NCBI GenBank assembly: GCA_963555925.1
Contig: CAUVXJ010000060.1
Span: 1-64,000, forward strand
Direction of reading: 5' to 3'
Origin: Protofrankia sp963555925
GTDB taxonomy: Bacteria > Actinomycetota > Actinomycetes > Frankiales > Frankiaceae
DNA length: 64,000 bases
In this document: one piece after another, positions 48,280-57,638 of the stretch
Layout: every line of letters begins with the position of its first letter
Numbering within the stretch: the first letter of the stretch is position 1
Notes under the pieces: model-generated
What the model was told of the DNA's origin: nothing
Database searches by the model: none
Seen by the model: only the letters and a program-made list of their open reading frames with translations
Made by a program: the position numbers and the translations under genes

Positions 48280-49083
48280 ATGACCTACCTCTCCCGCATC
48301 CGCATCAACCCGCTGCGCGCTGAGAGCCGCAAGCTACTTGGCAACCCCCGGGCCATGCACGGCGCCGTCATGAACGGCGTCGCCGACGACCCACTGGCGG
48401 AACGGGTGCTGTGGCGCCTGGACTCCGACAACCCTCGCCGGCCCATGCTCTACGTCCTGACCAGGTCGCGGCCGGACTGGACGCACATCATCGAGCGAGC
48501 CGGCTGGCCGGATGCCGACGGGGAGCACGCCACCGTTCGCGGCTACGGCCCGCTACTCGCTCAGATCGCCGTCGGCCGTGAGTTCGCCTTCCGGCTGACG
48601 GCCAGCCCGGTGCAGAACACCTCGACCCCGGTGAAGCCCACGGCGGACCAGGCCGCACGTACCGCCCGCGGTGAGACCCGTTCCTTCCGTCTCGGCCACC
48701 GCACCGCCGCAGCCCAGCTTTCCTGGTTACTCCAGCGGACCCGGCGCTGGGGCTTCGAGATTCCCGAATCCCGGACGGACGCCGCCGCCCCTGGCCTCGC
48801 CGCCAGGCCGGCCGTCGATGGCGAGAGCACCGAGTGGCCCAGCGGGGACCATCCTCGAGAAGTTCGCATCACTGCCCGTGACCGGTGTTCCTTTGCCAAG
48901 AACGGTCGTGGCGCTCCCGTCGTCGTGCATACAGTCACCTTCGAAGGCCACCTGCGCGTCACCGACGCCGGCTTGCTCACCGACCATCTGCTGGGCGGCA
49001 TCGGCCCCGCCAAGGCCTACGGCTGCGGATTGCTCACCCTCGCATCCCTGCGTGGCAGCCACTCCGGTCAAGAGAAGGACTGA
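48280..49083 (+). CDS. cas6e: Cas6e (Cse3/CasE), crRNA-processing endoribonuclease
   Basis: 267 residues from ATG 48280; a GTG at 48271 overlapping the cas5 stop is possible. Starts YLSRIRINPL, with His27 in NPRAMHGAV as the probable catalytic histidine, and the glycine-rich GGIGPAKAYGCGLL near the C-terminus. It cuts below the repeat stem, leaving the 8-nt handle ending ATGATCC. Three bases precede cas1. Confidence 0.93.
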   Translation: MTYLSRIRINPLRAESRKLLGNPRAMHGAVMNGVADDPLAERVLWRLDSDNPRRPMLYVLTRSRPDWTHIIERAGWPDADGEHATVRGYGPLLAQIAVGREFAFRLTASPVQNTSTPVKPTADQAARTARGETRSFRLGHRTAAAQLSWLLQRTRRWGFEIPESRTDAAAPGLAARPAVDGESTEWPSGDHPREVRITARDRCSFAKNGRGAPVVVHTVTFEGHLRVTDAGLLTDHLLGGIGPAKAYGCGLLTLASLRGSHSGQEKD

Positions 49084-49086
49084 ATC

Positions 49087-50109
49087 ATGGCCGACATCTG
49101 GTGGAAGGCCGACCCACTCGACCTGCATCGCCTGACGGACCGCGTCTCCAGCGTCTACGTCGAGCGTAGCCACCTCGACCGTGACGAGAACGCCATTGTG
49201 ATCATAAACAGGCGGGAAACCGTTCGAGTCCCCGGAGCGATGATCGCCGTCATGCTGCTGGGTCCCGGCACCCGGGCCACCCATGCGGCGATCAGCTTGC
49301 TTGCCGACTCCGGCACAGCCGTGTGCTGGGTCGGTGAGCAAGGTGTACGCCTGTACGCTGCGGGCCTTGGCCCCAACCGTGCTGCGCGCCTGCTCTACCG
49401 GCAGGCATGGCTCGTCACCCGCACCAAGGAACGCCTGGCCGTCGCCCGCGCCATGTACGACATGCGTTTTCCCGATGAGGATGTCTCCGGCCTGACCATG
49501 CAACAGCTACGCGGCCGGGAAGGTGCTCGCGTCCGCAAGCTGTATCAAAAGCATGCCCAGCGCACCGGCGTTACCTGGCACGGCCGCGTATACCGCCCGG
49601 GTGACCCCTATGCCGCGGGCGACGACCTCAACCGCTTGCTTTCCGCGGCCAACGCTGCACTGTACGGAATCTGCCACGCTGTCATCGTCGGTCTCGGCGC
49701 CAGTCCCGGCCTCGGCTTCGTCCACACCGGGTCGGCCACTTCGTTCGTCATGGATATCGCCGACCTGTACAAGGCCGACTACACCATCCCGCTGGCTTTC
49801 GACCTTGCTGCCCAAGGCCTCACCGAGGAACGGGACGCACGCCTGGGCCTACGCGACCGCATCGCCGATACTCGCCTCCTCGGCCGCATCGTCGACGACG
49901 TCAAGACCCTCCTCAGTCCCGAAGGCTCCGAGATCAACGACACCGAGGTCAACGCGCTGTGGGATGAGCATGGTGGTTCCGTGCCCGGCGGAGTCAACTG
50001 GTCTACCGAACCCGTAGGCCCCCTCGTTACCCCCACCATGGGAGAACAGCACCTTGCCGTCATCGGCCCCGAACTTGATACTCCGGCACCCGAACCGGAG
50101 CTGGAATGA
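49087..50109 (+). CDS. cas1: Cas1e integrase of spacer acquisition
   Basis: 340 residues. Catalytic acidic/His residues sit in LRGREGARVRKLY, GFVHTGSATSFVMDIADLYK (His and Asp). The family start RLTDRVSSVYVERSHLDRDE is clear. A proline- and glutamate-rich tail (PAPEPELE) follows the core. With Cas2 it inserts new spacers at the leader end. The stop overlaps the cas2 start as ATGA. Confidence 0.95.
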   Translation: MADIWWKADPLDLHRLTDRVSSVYVERSHLDRDENAIVIINRRETVRVPGAMIAVMLLGPGTRATHAAISLLADSGTAVCWVGEQGVRLYAAGLGPNRAARLLYRQAWLVTRTKERLAVARAMYDMRFPDEDVSGLTMQQLRGREGARVRKLYQKHAQRTGVTWHGRVYRPGDPYAAGDDLNRLLSAANAALYGICHAVIVGLGASPGLGFVHTGSATSFVMDIADLYKADYTIPLAFDLAAQGLTEERDARLGLRDRIADTRLLGRIVDDVKTLLSPEGSEINDTEVNALWDEHGGSVPGGVNWSTEPVGPLVTPTMGEQHLAVIGPELDTPAPEPELE

Positions 50110-50384
50110 CCGTCATCGTCCTCATCGCCGCTCCCGAAGGGCTACGTGGTCACCTCACCCGGTGGATGGTCGAGGTGAACGCCGGTGTCTTCGTCGGTAA
50201 CCCCAGTCGGCGTGTCCGGGACCGTCTCTGGGAGTTGCTTGCCAGTCGTATCGGTGACGGGCAGGTGGTCCTCGTCGAGCCCGCCGCCAACGAGCAGGGC
50301 TGGGCTGTCCGTACCGCTGGTCGGGACCGCTGGCGCCCGGTCGACTTTGACGGACTGATTCTCTCGGCTCGTTTCCGGCGGTAA
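50106..50384 (+). CDS. cas2: Cas2e, structural partner of Cas1
   Basis: 92 residues. TVIVLIAAPEGLRGHLTRWM and the GVFVGNPSRRVRDRLWELL core are those of Cas2e. The first array 2 repeat begins only 18 bp after the TAA, so the leader of array 2 must lie inside this coding region. The last ~58 codons are duplicated in inverted orientation beside array 1. Confidence 0.95.
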   Translation: MTVIVLIAAPEGLRGHLTRWMVEVNAGVFVGNPSRRVRDRLWELLASRIGDGQVVLVEPAANEQGWAVRTAGRDRWRPVDFDGLILSARFRR

Positions 50385-50402
50385 CATCCCAGGTCAGCAA
50401 GT

Positions 50403-52393
50403 GTCGGCCCCGCGCAAGCGGGGATGATCCCGAGCTCAGTCCGGCGAGAATCCAGACCAACGGGTCGGCCCCGCGCAAGCGGGGATGATCCGAGCAGCAT
50501 CAGGGCGTCAACAATGCGCACCGTGTCGGCCCCGCGCAAGCGGGGATGATCCCCGCACGGGTAACCGCACGGGTAACCGGCCGCGGTCGGCCCCGCGCAA
50601 GCGGGGATGATCCCGGTTCCCCATCGCTGCGCCTCACGGTGCGGCTGTCGGCCCCGCGCAAGCGGGGATGATCCCCCGCAGCCTCCCGCTGAGACCCGCC
50701 GTACCAGGTCGGCCCCGCGCAAGCGGGGATGATCCCTTCGGGGGGATCGGATGACAGTCTCCCGGCCCGTCGGCCCCGCGCAAGCGGGGATGATCCTGGC
50801 CGATGCATCCTGCTGCGTTCCGTGTAGCGGTCGGCCCCGCGCAAGCGGGGATGATCCCGGGTAGGGGTAGGCCGCTGTTCGTCGTTGCGGGTCGGCCCCG
50901 CGCAAGCGGGGATGATCCCAACGGTGCGGCCGGTCACGACGTGCGGTTTTAGTCGGCCCCGCGCAAGCGGGGATGATCCTCGTGACGACGATCAGTCCGG
51001 CGGCGCGCAGGGGTCGGCCCCGCGCAAGCGGGGATGATCCTGTTCGGGGAGCCGGGGGACGTCGTCGTGCACCGTCGGCCCCGCGCAAGCGGGGATGATC
51101 CCGTGCTAGCGATGATGTCGGTGTGACCATCGCGGTCGGCCCCGCGCAAGCGGGGATGATCCCCACGTTGCCGCACATCTTCGACTGCCCCGACCGTCGG
51201 CCCCGCGCAAGCGGGGATGATCCCCGGTACGGCGTTCCGGTTCTCGACGTCATGACGTCGGCCCCGCGCAAGCGGGGATGATCCGCCCGCGAACGCGTCG
51301 ACCGGGGCCGGCGGGCGGTCGGCCCCGCGCAAGCGGGGATGATCCCAGGCTGCGCACGACGTCCCACATCTCCTCCCGGTCGGCCCCGCGCAAGCGGGGA
51401 TGATCCGGCCCAGCTGGAACAGCTCAATCAAGCTGGACGGTCGGCCCCGCGCAAGCGGGGATGATCCGCGGCGGCCCGGCGTAGCTGGCGTAAAGAGAAC
51501 GTCGGCCCCGCGCAAGCGGGGATGATCCTGGGCCTTGCTGTCAACTACGGCCCGTACGTTGGTCGGCCCCGCGCAAGCGGGGATGATCCGTCATGAACAC
51601 CAAGAGTCAGCAGTGGTGGATAGTCGGCCCCGCGCAAGCGGGGATGATCCGCGTGCGAGCAACACCGCACTGACTCCAGGCGAGTCGGCCCCGCGCAAGC
51701 GGGGATGATCCGGAGCGACGGGCCGCCACTGTCGGACGTCGGGTGTCGGCCCCGCGCAAGCGGGGATGATCCCCGCTCCCTGTCTGGGGCACACCGGGAA
51801 CGCCGGTCGGCCCCGCGCAAGCGGGGATGATCCCTGCTAGAAAGCGGGCGGGGAGGGCGCTGGACCGTCGGCCCCGCGCAAGCGGGGATGATCCTCGCGT
51901 GGGTGCGTGCGCGCCTCCTTTCTCTCCGTCGGCCCCGCGCAAGCGGGGATGATCCCAGCTCTGAGATTCCGGTGACGGGTACGGCGACGTCGGCCCCGCG
52001 CAAGCGGGGATGATCCGGCGCTGCGGGCGATGGAACGGCGCCTACGCGCGTCGGCCCCGCGCAAGCGGGGATGATCCATCCGGTAGTGGATAAGCCAGCT
52101 GGCCAACCAGGTCGGCCCCGCGCAAGCGGGGATGATCCTGGTCCGGGTTGATTTCGGCGACCGGATGTTCGGTCGGCCCCGCGCAAGCGGGGATGATCCC
52201 GCTGGCGGCAGCCGGGCGGCTGGTGGGCGGCTGGTGGTGATGTGTCGGCCCCGCGCAAGCGGGGATGATCCGAGATTGAGCTGTATGGCAACGCCTTTGA
52301 GCAGGTCGGCCTCGCGCGTGCGGGGATGATCCCCGATCGCGGCGCGGAAATAATGGCCCGATCCAGTCGGCCCCGCGCAAGCGGGGATGATCC
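50403..52393 (+). CRISPR. CRISPR array 2, type I-E: 33 repeats, 32 spacers
   Basis: Same 28-bp repeat as array 1 but on the plus strand (starts GTCGGCCCCGCG, ends GGGGATGATCC), 61-bp units. Leader end is at cas2; oldest end at right, where the repeat at 52305 has several changes. One spacer (52200-52243) is 44 nt long through an internal 11-bp duplication. The array ends 19 bp before an ISL3-type element. Confidence 0.97.
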
Positions 52394-52412
52394 CAAGGAG
52401 AACCTGTCGCAG

Positions 52413-54230
52413 CTTCCTGAAAACTGGATCTGGATCTGGCCCTGATCTTGTGGTCGGGGTGGCCCCGGCGGCGGTCAGGTCGCGAGGAGTACGCGTTTGC
52501 GGAGCAGGTCGAAGTTCGCTCTGCCGTACATTTGCCTCTTGATCATTTTGATGCGGTTCACGGTGCCTTCGACCTGTCCGGAGCTGTGGGGCAGTGTCAG
52601 GCCGTTGAGGACGGCGTCGTGGTCGCGGAGCAGGCCGCGGGTGAAACGGTGCAGTTCAGGGAGGTCGTCGGCGTCGACAGCGGCGATCCAGCTGTTGAGC
52701 CGGTCGCCGTGGCGTCCGGTGAGCATCTGCGCGAACGCGGTGACGTGACCCGCGAGGGTCTGCAGGTGCTGGCAGCGGACGAGGACCTGCTTCAACGCGA
52801 GGGTTTCCTCCTCGTCGAGGTGGTCGGGATCGGTGAGGACCCAGCGGGTCACGGTGCGGACCTTCGGCGCCGGCGCCGGCGCCGGCGCCGGTGCGGGTGC
52901 GGGTGCGGGTGCGGGTGCGGGTGCGGGTGCGGGTGCGGTGGCGCTGGCGGCGCGCAGCGGGCGCAGGTAGGCCAGGACGGTGGCCTGGCTTCCGGGGTAG
53001 CCCTGTTCGCGGATCTCCCGGAACAGCTGACTGCCATTGGTGATCCCGGCGTTCACCCGCTCGTGGAGGTAGGGCTCCCACCGCCGCAGGACCGAACCGC
53101 GTCCGTCGCGGGTCTTGGCCAGGACGTCCTCGATGGTGGCCGCGCGGTAGTACTTGCGGACCGTTTCCTTCGCCAGCCCCAATTCCCGCATGATCGGCTT
53201 GATGCCGAGGCCCTGCGCTTTGAGGTTCTGGACAGCGGCATACCGCTCGCGGGCGTTCCGCACGAACGCCCGGCTCTCGAAGTGTTCGTCCCGCGCCTCG
53301 GCCACCGCCTCCTCGACGTCGTCCGGCTGGCTTGCGGGGGCCTCGACGGCCGGTAGGGCAGGTTCTTTCAGGCAGGAACGATGGTGGGCGACAGTCGCCT
53401 CGACGTACCCGGCGAGGTTGTGCCACAGATGCCACCTGTCCGCCACTTCCACCGCGTTCGGGGCGTCGGTGCGGGCACCGTCGGCGTAGGCACCGGCCCG
53501 GTCCCGGCAGATCACCTGCGCGCCGGGATGCTCGGCCAGCCAGCCGGCGAACGTCGCAGCCTCCCGATCCGCGAGCAGATCCACCGGCCGGTGACGGTCC
53601 AGATCGACCAGGACCGTTCCATAGACCCGCCCCCGGCGCACCGCGAAATCGTCCACGCCGAGGGTCGCCACGACACCCACCTGCGGGTCGGGTAACGCCC
53701 GCACCCGACGCAGCACCGTGTTCCGGCCAGCACACAGACCCATCCGCCCGGCGAGACGCGAACCGGCCCGCCCCGCCAACGCCAACCCGATCGCCTCGAT
53801 CATCCCGGTAGCGAGCGGGGTGAACCGAGCATGCGGACTCGTCAGACCCACAACCTGTTCCGCGAACGTCACCCTTGAACAGCCCGAGTCCAGGCACCGG
53901 AACCGCCGGACCAGCAGATCGATCTCGACCTGGGCACCCGCGATCGCCGCATCGACCAACCGCCGCCGATACCGGCCATGCACCCGCTCCGAGACCACCC
54001 CACAACCCGGACAGGCCCTACCCGACCCTCGAACACGGGCCCACAGCCGCACACGATCACCAGCCCGGTCAACCCGGTCGAGGACCAGACCCGCCAGATG
54101 CGGAAGCAGAACTCCAAGATCAGAGAGGCACCCGCCACATGATCACAGCAGCCTGATCCTGACGACTCACCGCCCCCGGGGCCACCCCGACCACAAGATC
54201 AGGGCCAGATCCAGATCCAGTTTTCAGGAA
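52413..54230. mobile_element. ISL3-family insertion sequence with 56-bp perfect terminal repeats
   Basis: Inverted repeats 52413-52468 and 54175-54230 are identical over 56 bp, starting CTTCCTGAAAACTGGATCTG. Total 1818 bp. The flanking 8-mers (52405-52412 and 54231-54238) are not the same, so no target duplication: one side has probably been deleted or rearranged. Left neighbour is the trailer end of array 2; right neighbour is a truncated PIG-L gene. Confidence 0.88.
52475..54052 (-). CDS. ISL3-family transposase
   Basis: 525 residues. Zinc-finger-like CPGCG start, then VTFAEQVVGLTSPHARFT, DDE residues in LGVDDFAVRRG, VICRDRAGAYADGA and the final Glu in HSSGQVEGTVNRIK, ending RANFDLLRKRVL. 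A stretch of about thirteen Ala-Pro pairs (6-bp units, 52866-52937) divides the protein before the last catalytic part; relatives have a shorter linker. The frame is open upstream (LLPHLAGLVLDRVDR) without a standard start, so GTG 54052 may give a slightly short protein. Could be active. Confidence 0.85.
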   Translation of the reverse strand: MRLWARVRGSGRACPGCGVVSERVHGRYRRRLVDAAIAGAQVEIDLLVRRFRCLDSGCSRVTFAEQVVGLTSPHARFTPLATGMIEAIGLALAGRAGSRLAGRMGLCAGRNTVLRRVRALPDPQVGVVATLGVDDFAVRRGRVYGTVLVDLDRHRPVDLLADREAATFAGWLAEHPGAQVICRDRAGAYADGARTDAPNAVEVADRWHLWHNLAGYVEATVAHHRSCLKEPALPAVEAPASQPDDVEEAVAEARDEHFESRAFVRNARERYAAVQNLKAQGLGIKPIMRELGLAKETVRKYYRAATIEDVLAKTRDGRGSVLRRWEPYLHERVNAGITNGSQLFREIREQGYPGSQATVLAYLRPLRAASATAPAPAPAPAPAPAPAPAPAPAPAPKVRTVTRWVLTDPDHLDEEETLALKQVLVRCQHLQTLAGHVTAFAQMLTGRHGDRLNSWIAAVDADDLPELHRFTRGLLRDHDAVLNGLTLPHSSGQVEGTVNRIKMIKRQMYGRANFDLLRKRVLLAT

Positions 54231-54459
54231 GCCTTGACAGAACCTCGGGTGTGAGCCGGCACAGCAGGTCGACGCAGTCCTGCTCCTGATGCCGGTCGAC
54301 CACCTCCACGCTGGCGCCGAGCATGTCCGTGGCCAACTTCGCCTCAGCGGCCCGCTCCTCGGCCACTCGCTCCACAGCGATCGTGACGGTGGCATGCCGG
54401 GCATGCCACGCGAGGGTGCCGCCTATCCACAGCTCGGCATCGTCGGGATGGGCGGTCAC
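54199..54459 (-). pseudogene. PIG-L/LmbE-type deacetylase, 5' fragment cut by the ISL3 element
   Basis: From GTG 54459 reads TAHPDDAELWIGGTLAWHA, with the HPDD metal motif of zinc N-acetyl-glycoside deacetylases, then a helix region to CRLTPEVLSRLP, where the IS terminal repeat begins at 54230. The rest of the gene (about 150 residues) is not on the other side of the IS. Native start may have been further upstream, where a stop now stands. Inactive. Confidence 0.65.
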
Positions 54460-54675
54460 CGCGAGGACGCTGCCCGGGGGTCGCGCCGCTCACCGCCACC
54501 GGCCCAGCGTGTTGACGACAGCGGCGTCCACCGAGGTGCCTTGCGGTAGTGCGGGGAGATCGATGTTGATCTGAAGACGGATCATCTGCCGCCAGGTCAG
54601 CACCTTCTCCCACATCTGCTCGGCCGCGGCCGGCGGCACCGACCAGACGGCCCGCGGCCCGTGCTTTCTCGAGCG

Positions 54676-55644
54676 TCAGGCCGTCGGCGAGGATACGGGC
54701 GGCTCGGTGGAGTCCGGGTTCAGGGCGCGGCGGCGGACCTCACCCGGTGTCAGACCGTAGCGTTCCCGAAAAAGCCGGGTGAGGTGCGGCTGATTGTGGA
54801 AGCCCCACCGATCGGCGATCGCGTTGATGCTGTGTCGGGCCAACAGCCGACTCTCGAGGTCGGCTTTCACGCGTTCCAGCCGTTGGGCGCGGATGTAGGC
54901 GGACACGGAGATCTGCTGATCCTCGAACAGCCGGTGAAGATACCGGGGCGAGATGTGGTGGGCCGCGGCGATCGCGTCGGGGCACAGGGCGTCGTCTGTC
55001 AGGTGCTCACGAATCCAGGCGATGATCTGTAATCGCCGTGCATCGGCCGGAGTCGTGGCGCTGTTGTCCGTGGTGTCGGCGAGCGTCGCCGCGAGCAGAT
55101 CCATGCAGGCCGCGGCCAGTCGATGGCTGGCTCCCGTCCCGCACGACTGCGCATGGGCCAGCAGGCTGCGCATGCACGCGTTCAGCACCGCGCCGGCACC
55201 CTCCCGAGATGGCAGGACGCGAGCGGTCCACCGTTCGACGAGTGCTGGCGGCAGGGGCACCAGGTCGCGTGGAAAGATCAGAACAGCAAGGTGAAAGTCG
55301 TCTCGGCTGCTATGCCGGTACGGACGTCCGGTGTCGGACAGAACAAGGTCGCCGGGCTGGAGCAGGCACTCATGGCCATCTTGATCCAGCACCGTGACAC
55401 CAGCCACCTGAAGTGTGATCTTGTAGACGGGCCTGTCGGCGGTTCCTGTGGCGACAGCGGTACGCACGACCATGTGTGGCGATGCCTGTACGGATAGCAG
55501 TGACAGTTCTCCCAGGGTGGTCGCGTCCAGCACCGCGTGGAACGGGCCGTCGGCATCCACGACCGGTTCCAAGGTCTCGAAGGTAGTGCTGACCGCATGA
55601 CGCCACTGCTCGATGTCGCGTGCTCCCTCGAAGGAGCGTGACAT
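54676..55644 (-). CDS. AraC-family regulator with AraC-binding-like N-terminal domain
   Basis: 322 residues from ATG 55644 (MSRSFEGARDIEQWRH); the frame is open to 55803 but the extra 53 residues look non-native. N-terminal beta domain with VLSDTGRPYRHSSRDDFHL, C-terminal HTH pair: DAIAAAHHISPRYLHRLFED and INAIADRWGFHNQPHLTRLF. This class often controls catabolic operons such as those for aromatic or phenoxy acids. Divergent from the aldehyde dehydrogenase-alcohol dehydrogenase genes, its likely targets. Confidence 0.87.
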   Translation of the reverse strand: MSRSFEGARDIEQWRHAVSTTFETLEPVVDADGPFHAVLDATTLGELSLLSVQASPHMVVRTAVATGTADRPVYKITLQVAGVTVLDQDGHECLLQPGDLVLSDTGRPYRHSSRDDFHLAVLIFPRDLVPLPPALVERWTARVLPSREGAGAVLNACMRSLLAHAQSCGTGASHRLAAACMDLLAATLADTTDNSATTPADARRLQIIAWIREHLTDDALCPDAIAAAHHISPRYLHRLFEDQQISVSAYIRAQRLERVKADLESRLLARHSINAIADRWGFHNQPHLTRLFRERYGLTPGEVRRRALNPDSTEPPVSSPTA

Positions 55645-56015
55645 CGCGGTACCGGCAGGCGTGGCCGGTCCAGGAGCCGCCTCGCCGGCCTCCACAGGTG
55701 CGTTCGCTAATCGGCACCCCGCCGCACCGGTGCTGTCCACGCCTCGCCTCCTCGACCAGCCTTCGTGATCACTTTCAGGGCCGAACTGTACACCTGCGCG
55801 CAAGAATCAGGGCGCCCGTCGTCAACTGCGCTGGCCCGAACGTGGCCATCCTGACTATTGAGTCTGGTGCATGAGTCTGGTGCAGGAACCGGCGTTCGCG
55901 ATAGCGCGACGAGAAGTCCAGGCGATCTACCGACGTGTGTCGGACCAGGCGTTTCAGCATCAGCTGACCGCCATCGCTGTACCGGCGGATTCCGCCGCGT
56001 GGAGGTGTCATTACT
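55645..56015. promoter_or_regulatory. Divergent promoter region between AraC and aldehyde dehydrogenase genes
   Basis: 371 bp with no supported gene. GGAGG at 55999-56003 serves the aldehyde dehydrogenase GTG. I see no clear direct repeats that would mark the AraC site. Confidence 0.5.
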
Positions 56016-57527
56016 GTGGACCAAATAATAACACAGGCTGTGACCGTGGCTATCGACGACACGACCGCGATGCCCGGTCGACCAATGGTGTCGGCGGGCC
56101 GGCTGTTCATCGACGGTGGGTGGCGCGACGGAGTCGGAGAGGAGCGCCGCGCGGTGATCGACCCGTCGACCGGGCAGACCGTCGCCACGGTGGTCGACGG
56201 TGGCGAAGCGGATATCGACAGCGCAGTCAAGGCTGCTCGCAGGGCCTTCGACGAGGGGCCGTGGCCCCGGCTGTCGGGCCGGGAGCGCGCTCGCGTCCTG
56301 ATTCGCGTCGCCGAGCTCGTGCGCGAGCACGCCGACGAACTGGCTCGGCTGGAAACTCTGGATGTCGGCAAGCCGATCACACTGTCCCGGGTAGTCGACG
56401 TCAATACCGTGATCGAGCAATACGAGTATTATGCCGCTCTGGCGCAGACAATCGACGGGTCGACACGGTCGATTTCCGTGCCCGCGCTGGCATATACCCG
56501 CCGCGAACCCATCGGTGTAGTCGGAGCCATCACGCCGTTCAACTTCCCGCTGATCCTCTCCAACAGCAAAATCGCTCCGGCGTTGGCAGCCGGAAATACG
56601 ATCGTCCACAAGCCGGCCGAGGACACGCCGTTGTCGGCGCTGCGGATGGCGGAGCTGTTCTCGGCAGCCGGTGTGCCTGACGGAGTCGTGAACGTGGTCA
56701 CCGCCGGGGCGGTGGCCGGCCAGGCGCTCATCCGCCACCCGGGTGTCGACAAGATCGCCTTTACCGGGTCGACGCCGGTCGGGCGGTCGGTGGCGAGCCT
56801 GGCCGGTGAGTTCCTCAAGCCGGCGACCATCGAGCTGGGCGGCAAGTCCGCGCAGCTGATCTTCGCTGACGCGGACCTCGACACGGCCATCGGCGCGGCG
56901 ATCCAGGGATTCGTGTTCAACACCGGCCAGTTCTGTATGGGTGGCACCCGGCTGCTGGTGGCGCGCGAACTGTTCGACACGGTGGTCGAAGCCGTCGCAG
57001 GTGGCGCCGCCGGCGTGCCGGTCGGGGATCCGTTCGAGGAATCCACCATCGTGGGGCCGCTGGGCGGCGAGCGGCACCTGGCCAAGGTCGAGGACTACAT
57101 CCAGCTGGCCCGTGCAACCAACGGTGTCCGGATTGTGACCGGCGGGCAGCGGCTCGACCTCGGTGGCGGCTCGTACTACGCCCCCACCGTCATCACCGGC
57201 ATGCCCAATAACTCCCGTCTCGTCCAGGAGGAGATCTTCGGCCCGGTGCTGACCGTCCAGCCGTTCGAGGACGAGGACGAGGCCGTCGCGCTCGCCAACA
57301 GCACGCCCTTCGGACTCGCGGCAGGCCTGCACACCCGCGATGTCGCCCGGGCCCACCGGGTCGCGGCACGGCTTGCGGCGGGCATCGTGTGGGTCAACGG
57401 CTGGGCACTGCTCGATCCCGCCATGCCATTCGGCGGCTACAAACAGTCTGGCTACGGCCGCGAGAACGGGCCTGAAGGTCTGCACGAGTACACGCAGGTC
57501 AAGTCCGTGATCGTCGCGCTCACCTGA
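56016..57527 (+). CDS. NAD(P)-dependent aldehyde dehydrogenase, possible vanillin/benzaldehyde dehydrogenase
   Basis: 503 residues. Asn of the TPFNFPL loop, general base Glu273 (ELGGKSAQ), nucleophile Cys307 (GQFCMGG), and the EEIFGPVLTVQPF cofactor end. Family ALDH superfamily, class close to betaine/benzaldehyde-type. With an aryl-alcohol dehydrogenase 111 bp downstream it would complete alcohol-to-acid oxidation of an aromatic side chain. Substrate is inferred from context only. Confidence 0.87.
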   Translation: MDQIITQAVTVAIDDTTAMPGRPMVSAGRLFIDGGWRDGVGEERRAVIDPSTGQTVATVVDGGEADIDSAVKAARRAFDEGPWPRLSGRERARVLIRVAELVREHADELARLETLDVGKPITLSRVVDVNTVIEQYEYYAALAQTIDGSTRSISVPALAYTRREPIGVVGAITPFNFPLILSNSKIAPALAAGNTIVHKPAEDTPLSALRMAELFSAAGVPDGVVNVVTAGAVAGQALIRHPGVDKIAFTGSTPVGRSVASLAGEFLKPATIELGGKSAQLIFADADLDTAIGAAIQGFVFNTGQFCMGGTRLLVARELFDTVVEAVAGGAAGVPVGDPFEESTIVGPLGGERHLAKVEDYIQLARATNGVRIVTGGQRLDLGGGSYYAPTVITGMPNNSRLVQEEIFGPVLTVQPFEDEDEAVALANSTPFGLAAGLHTRDVARAHRVAARLAAGIVWVNGWALLDPAMPFGGYKQSGYGRENGPEGLHEYTQVKSVIVALT

Positions 57528-57638
57528 TCCGGCGTCAGCACGGACTGATCGGGCGCCAGCACCGACCGAGCTGGAGCCAGCACCTACATCCGCGAAATCC
57601 GTGAGCATGTGACCACCGAGCAAGGAGATACAGCCAGC

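Noticed and set aside
50150..52396. Minus-strand frames of up to 425 residues across array 2
   Set aside because: Same artefact: repeat-derived peptides antisense to the crRNA strand.
54491..54640. Minus-strand run reading EKVLTWRQMIRLQINIDLPAL
   Set aside because: Protein-like but short, ends in a stop before the PIG-L fragment, no start and no family I can name.
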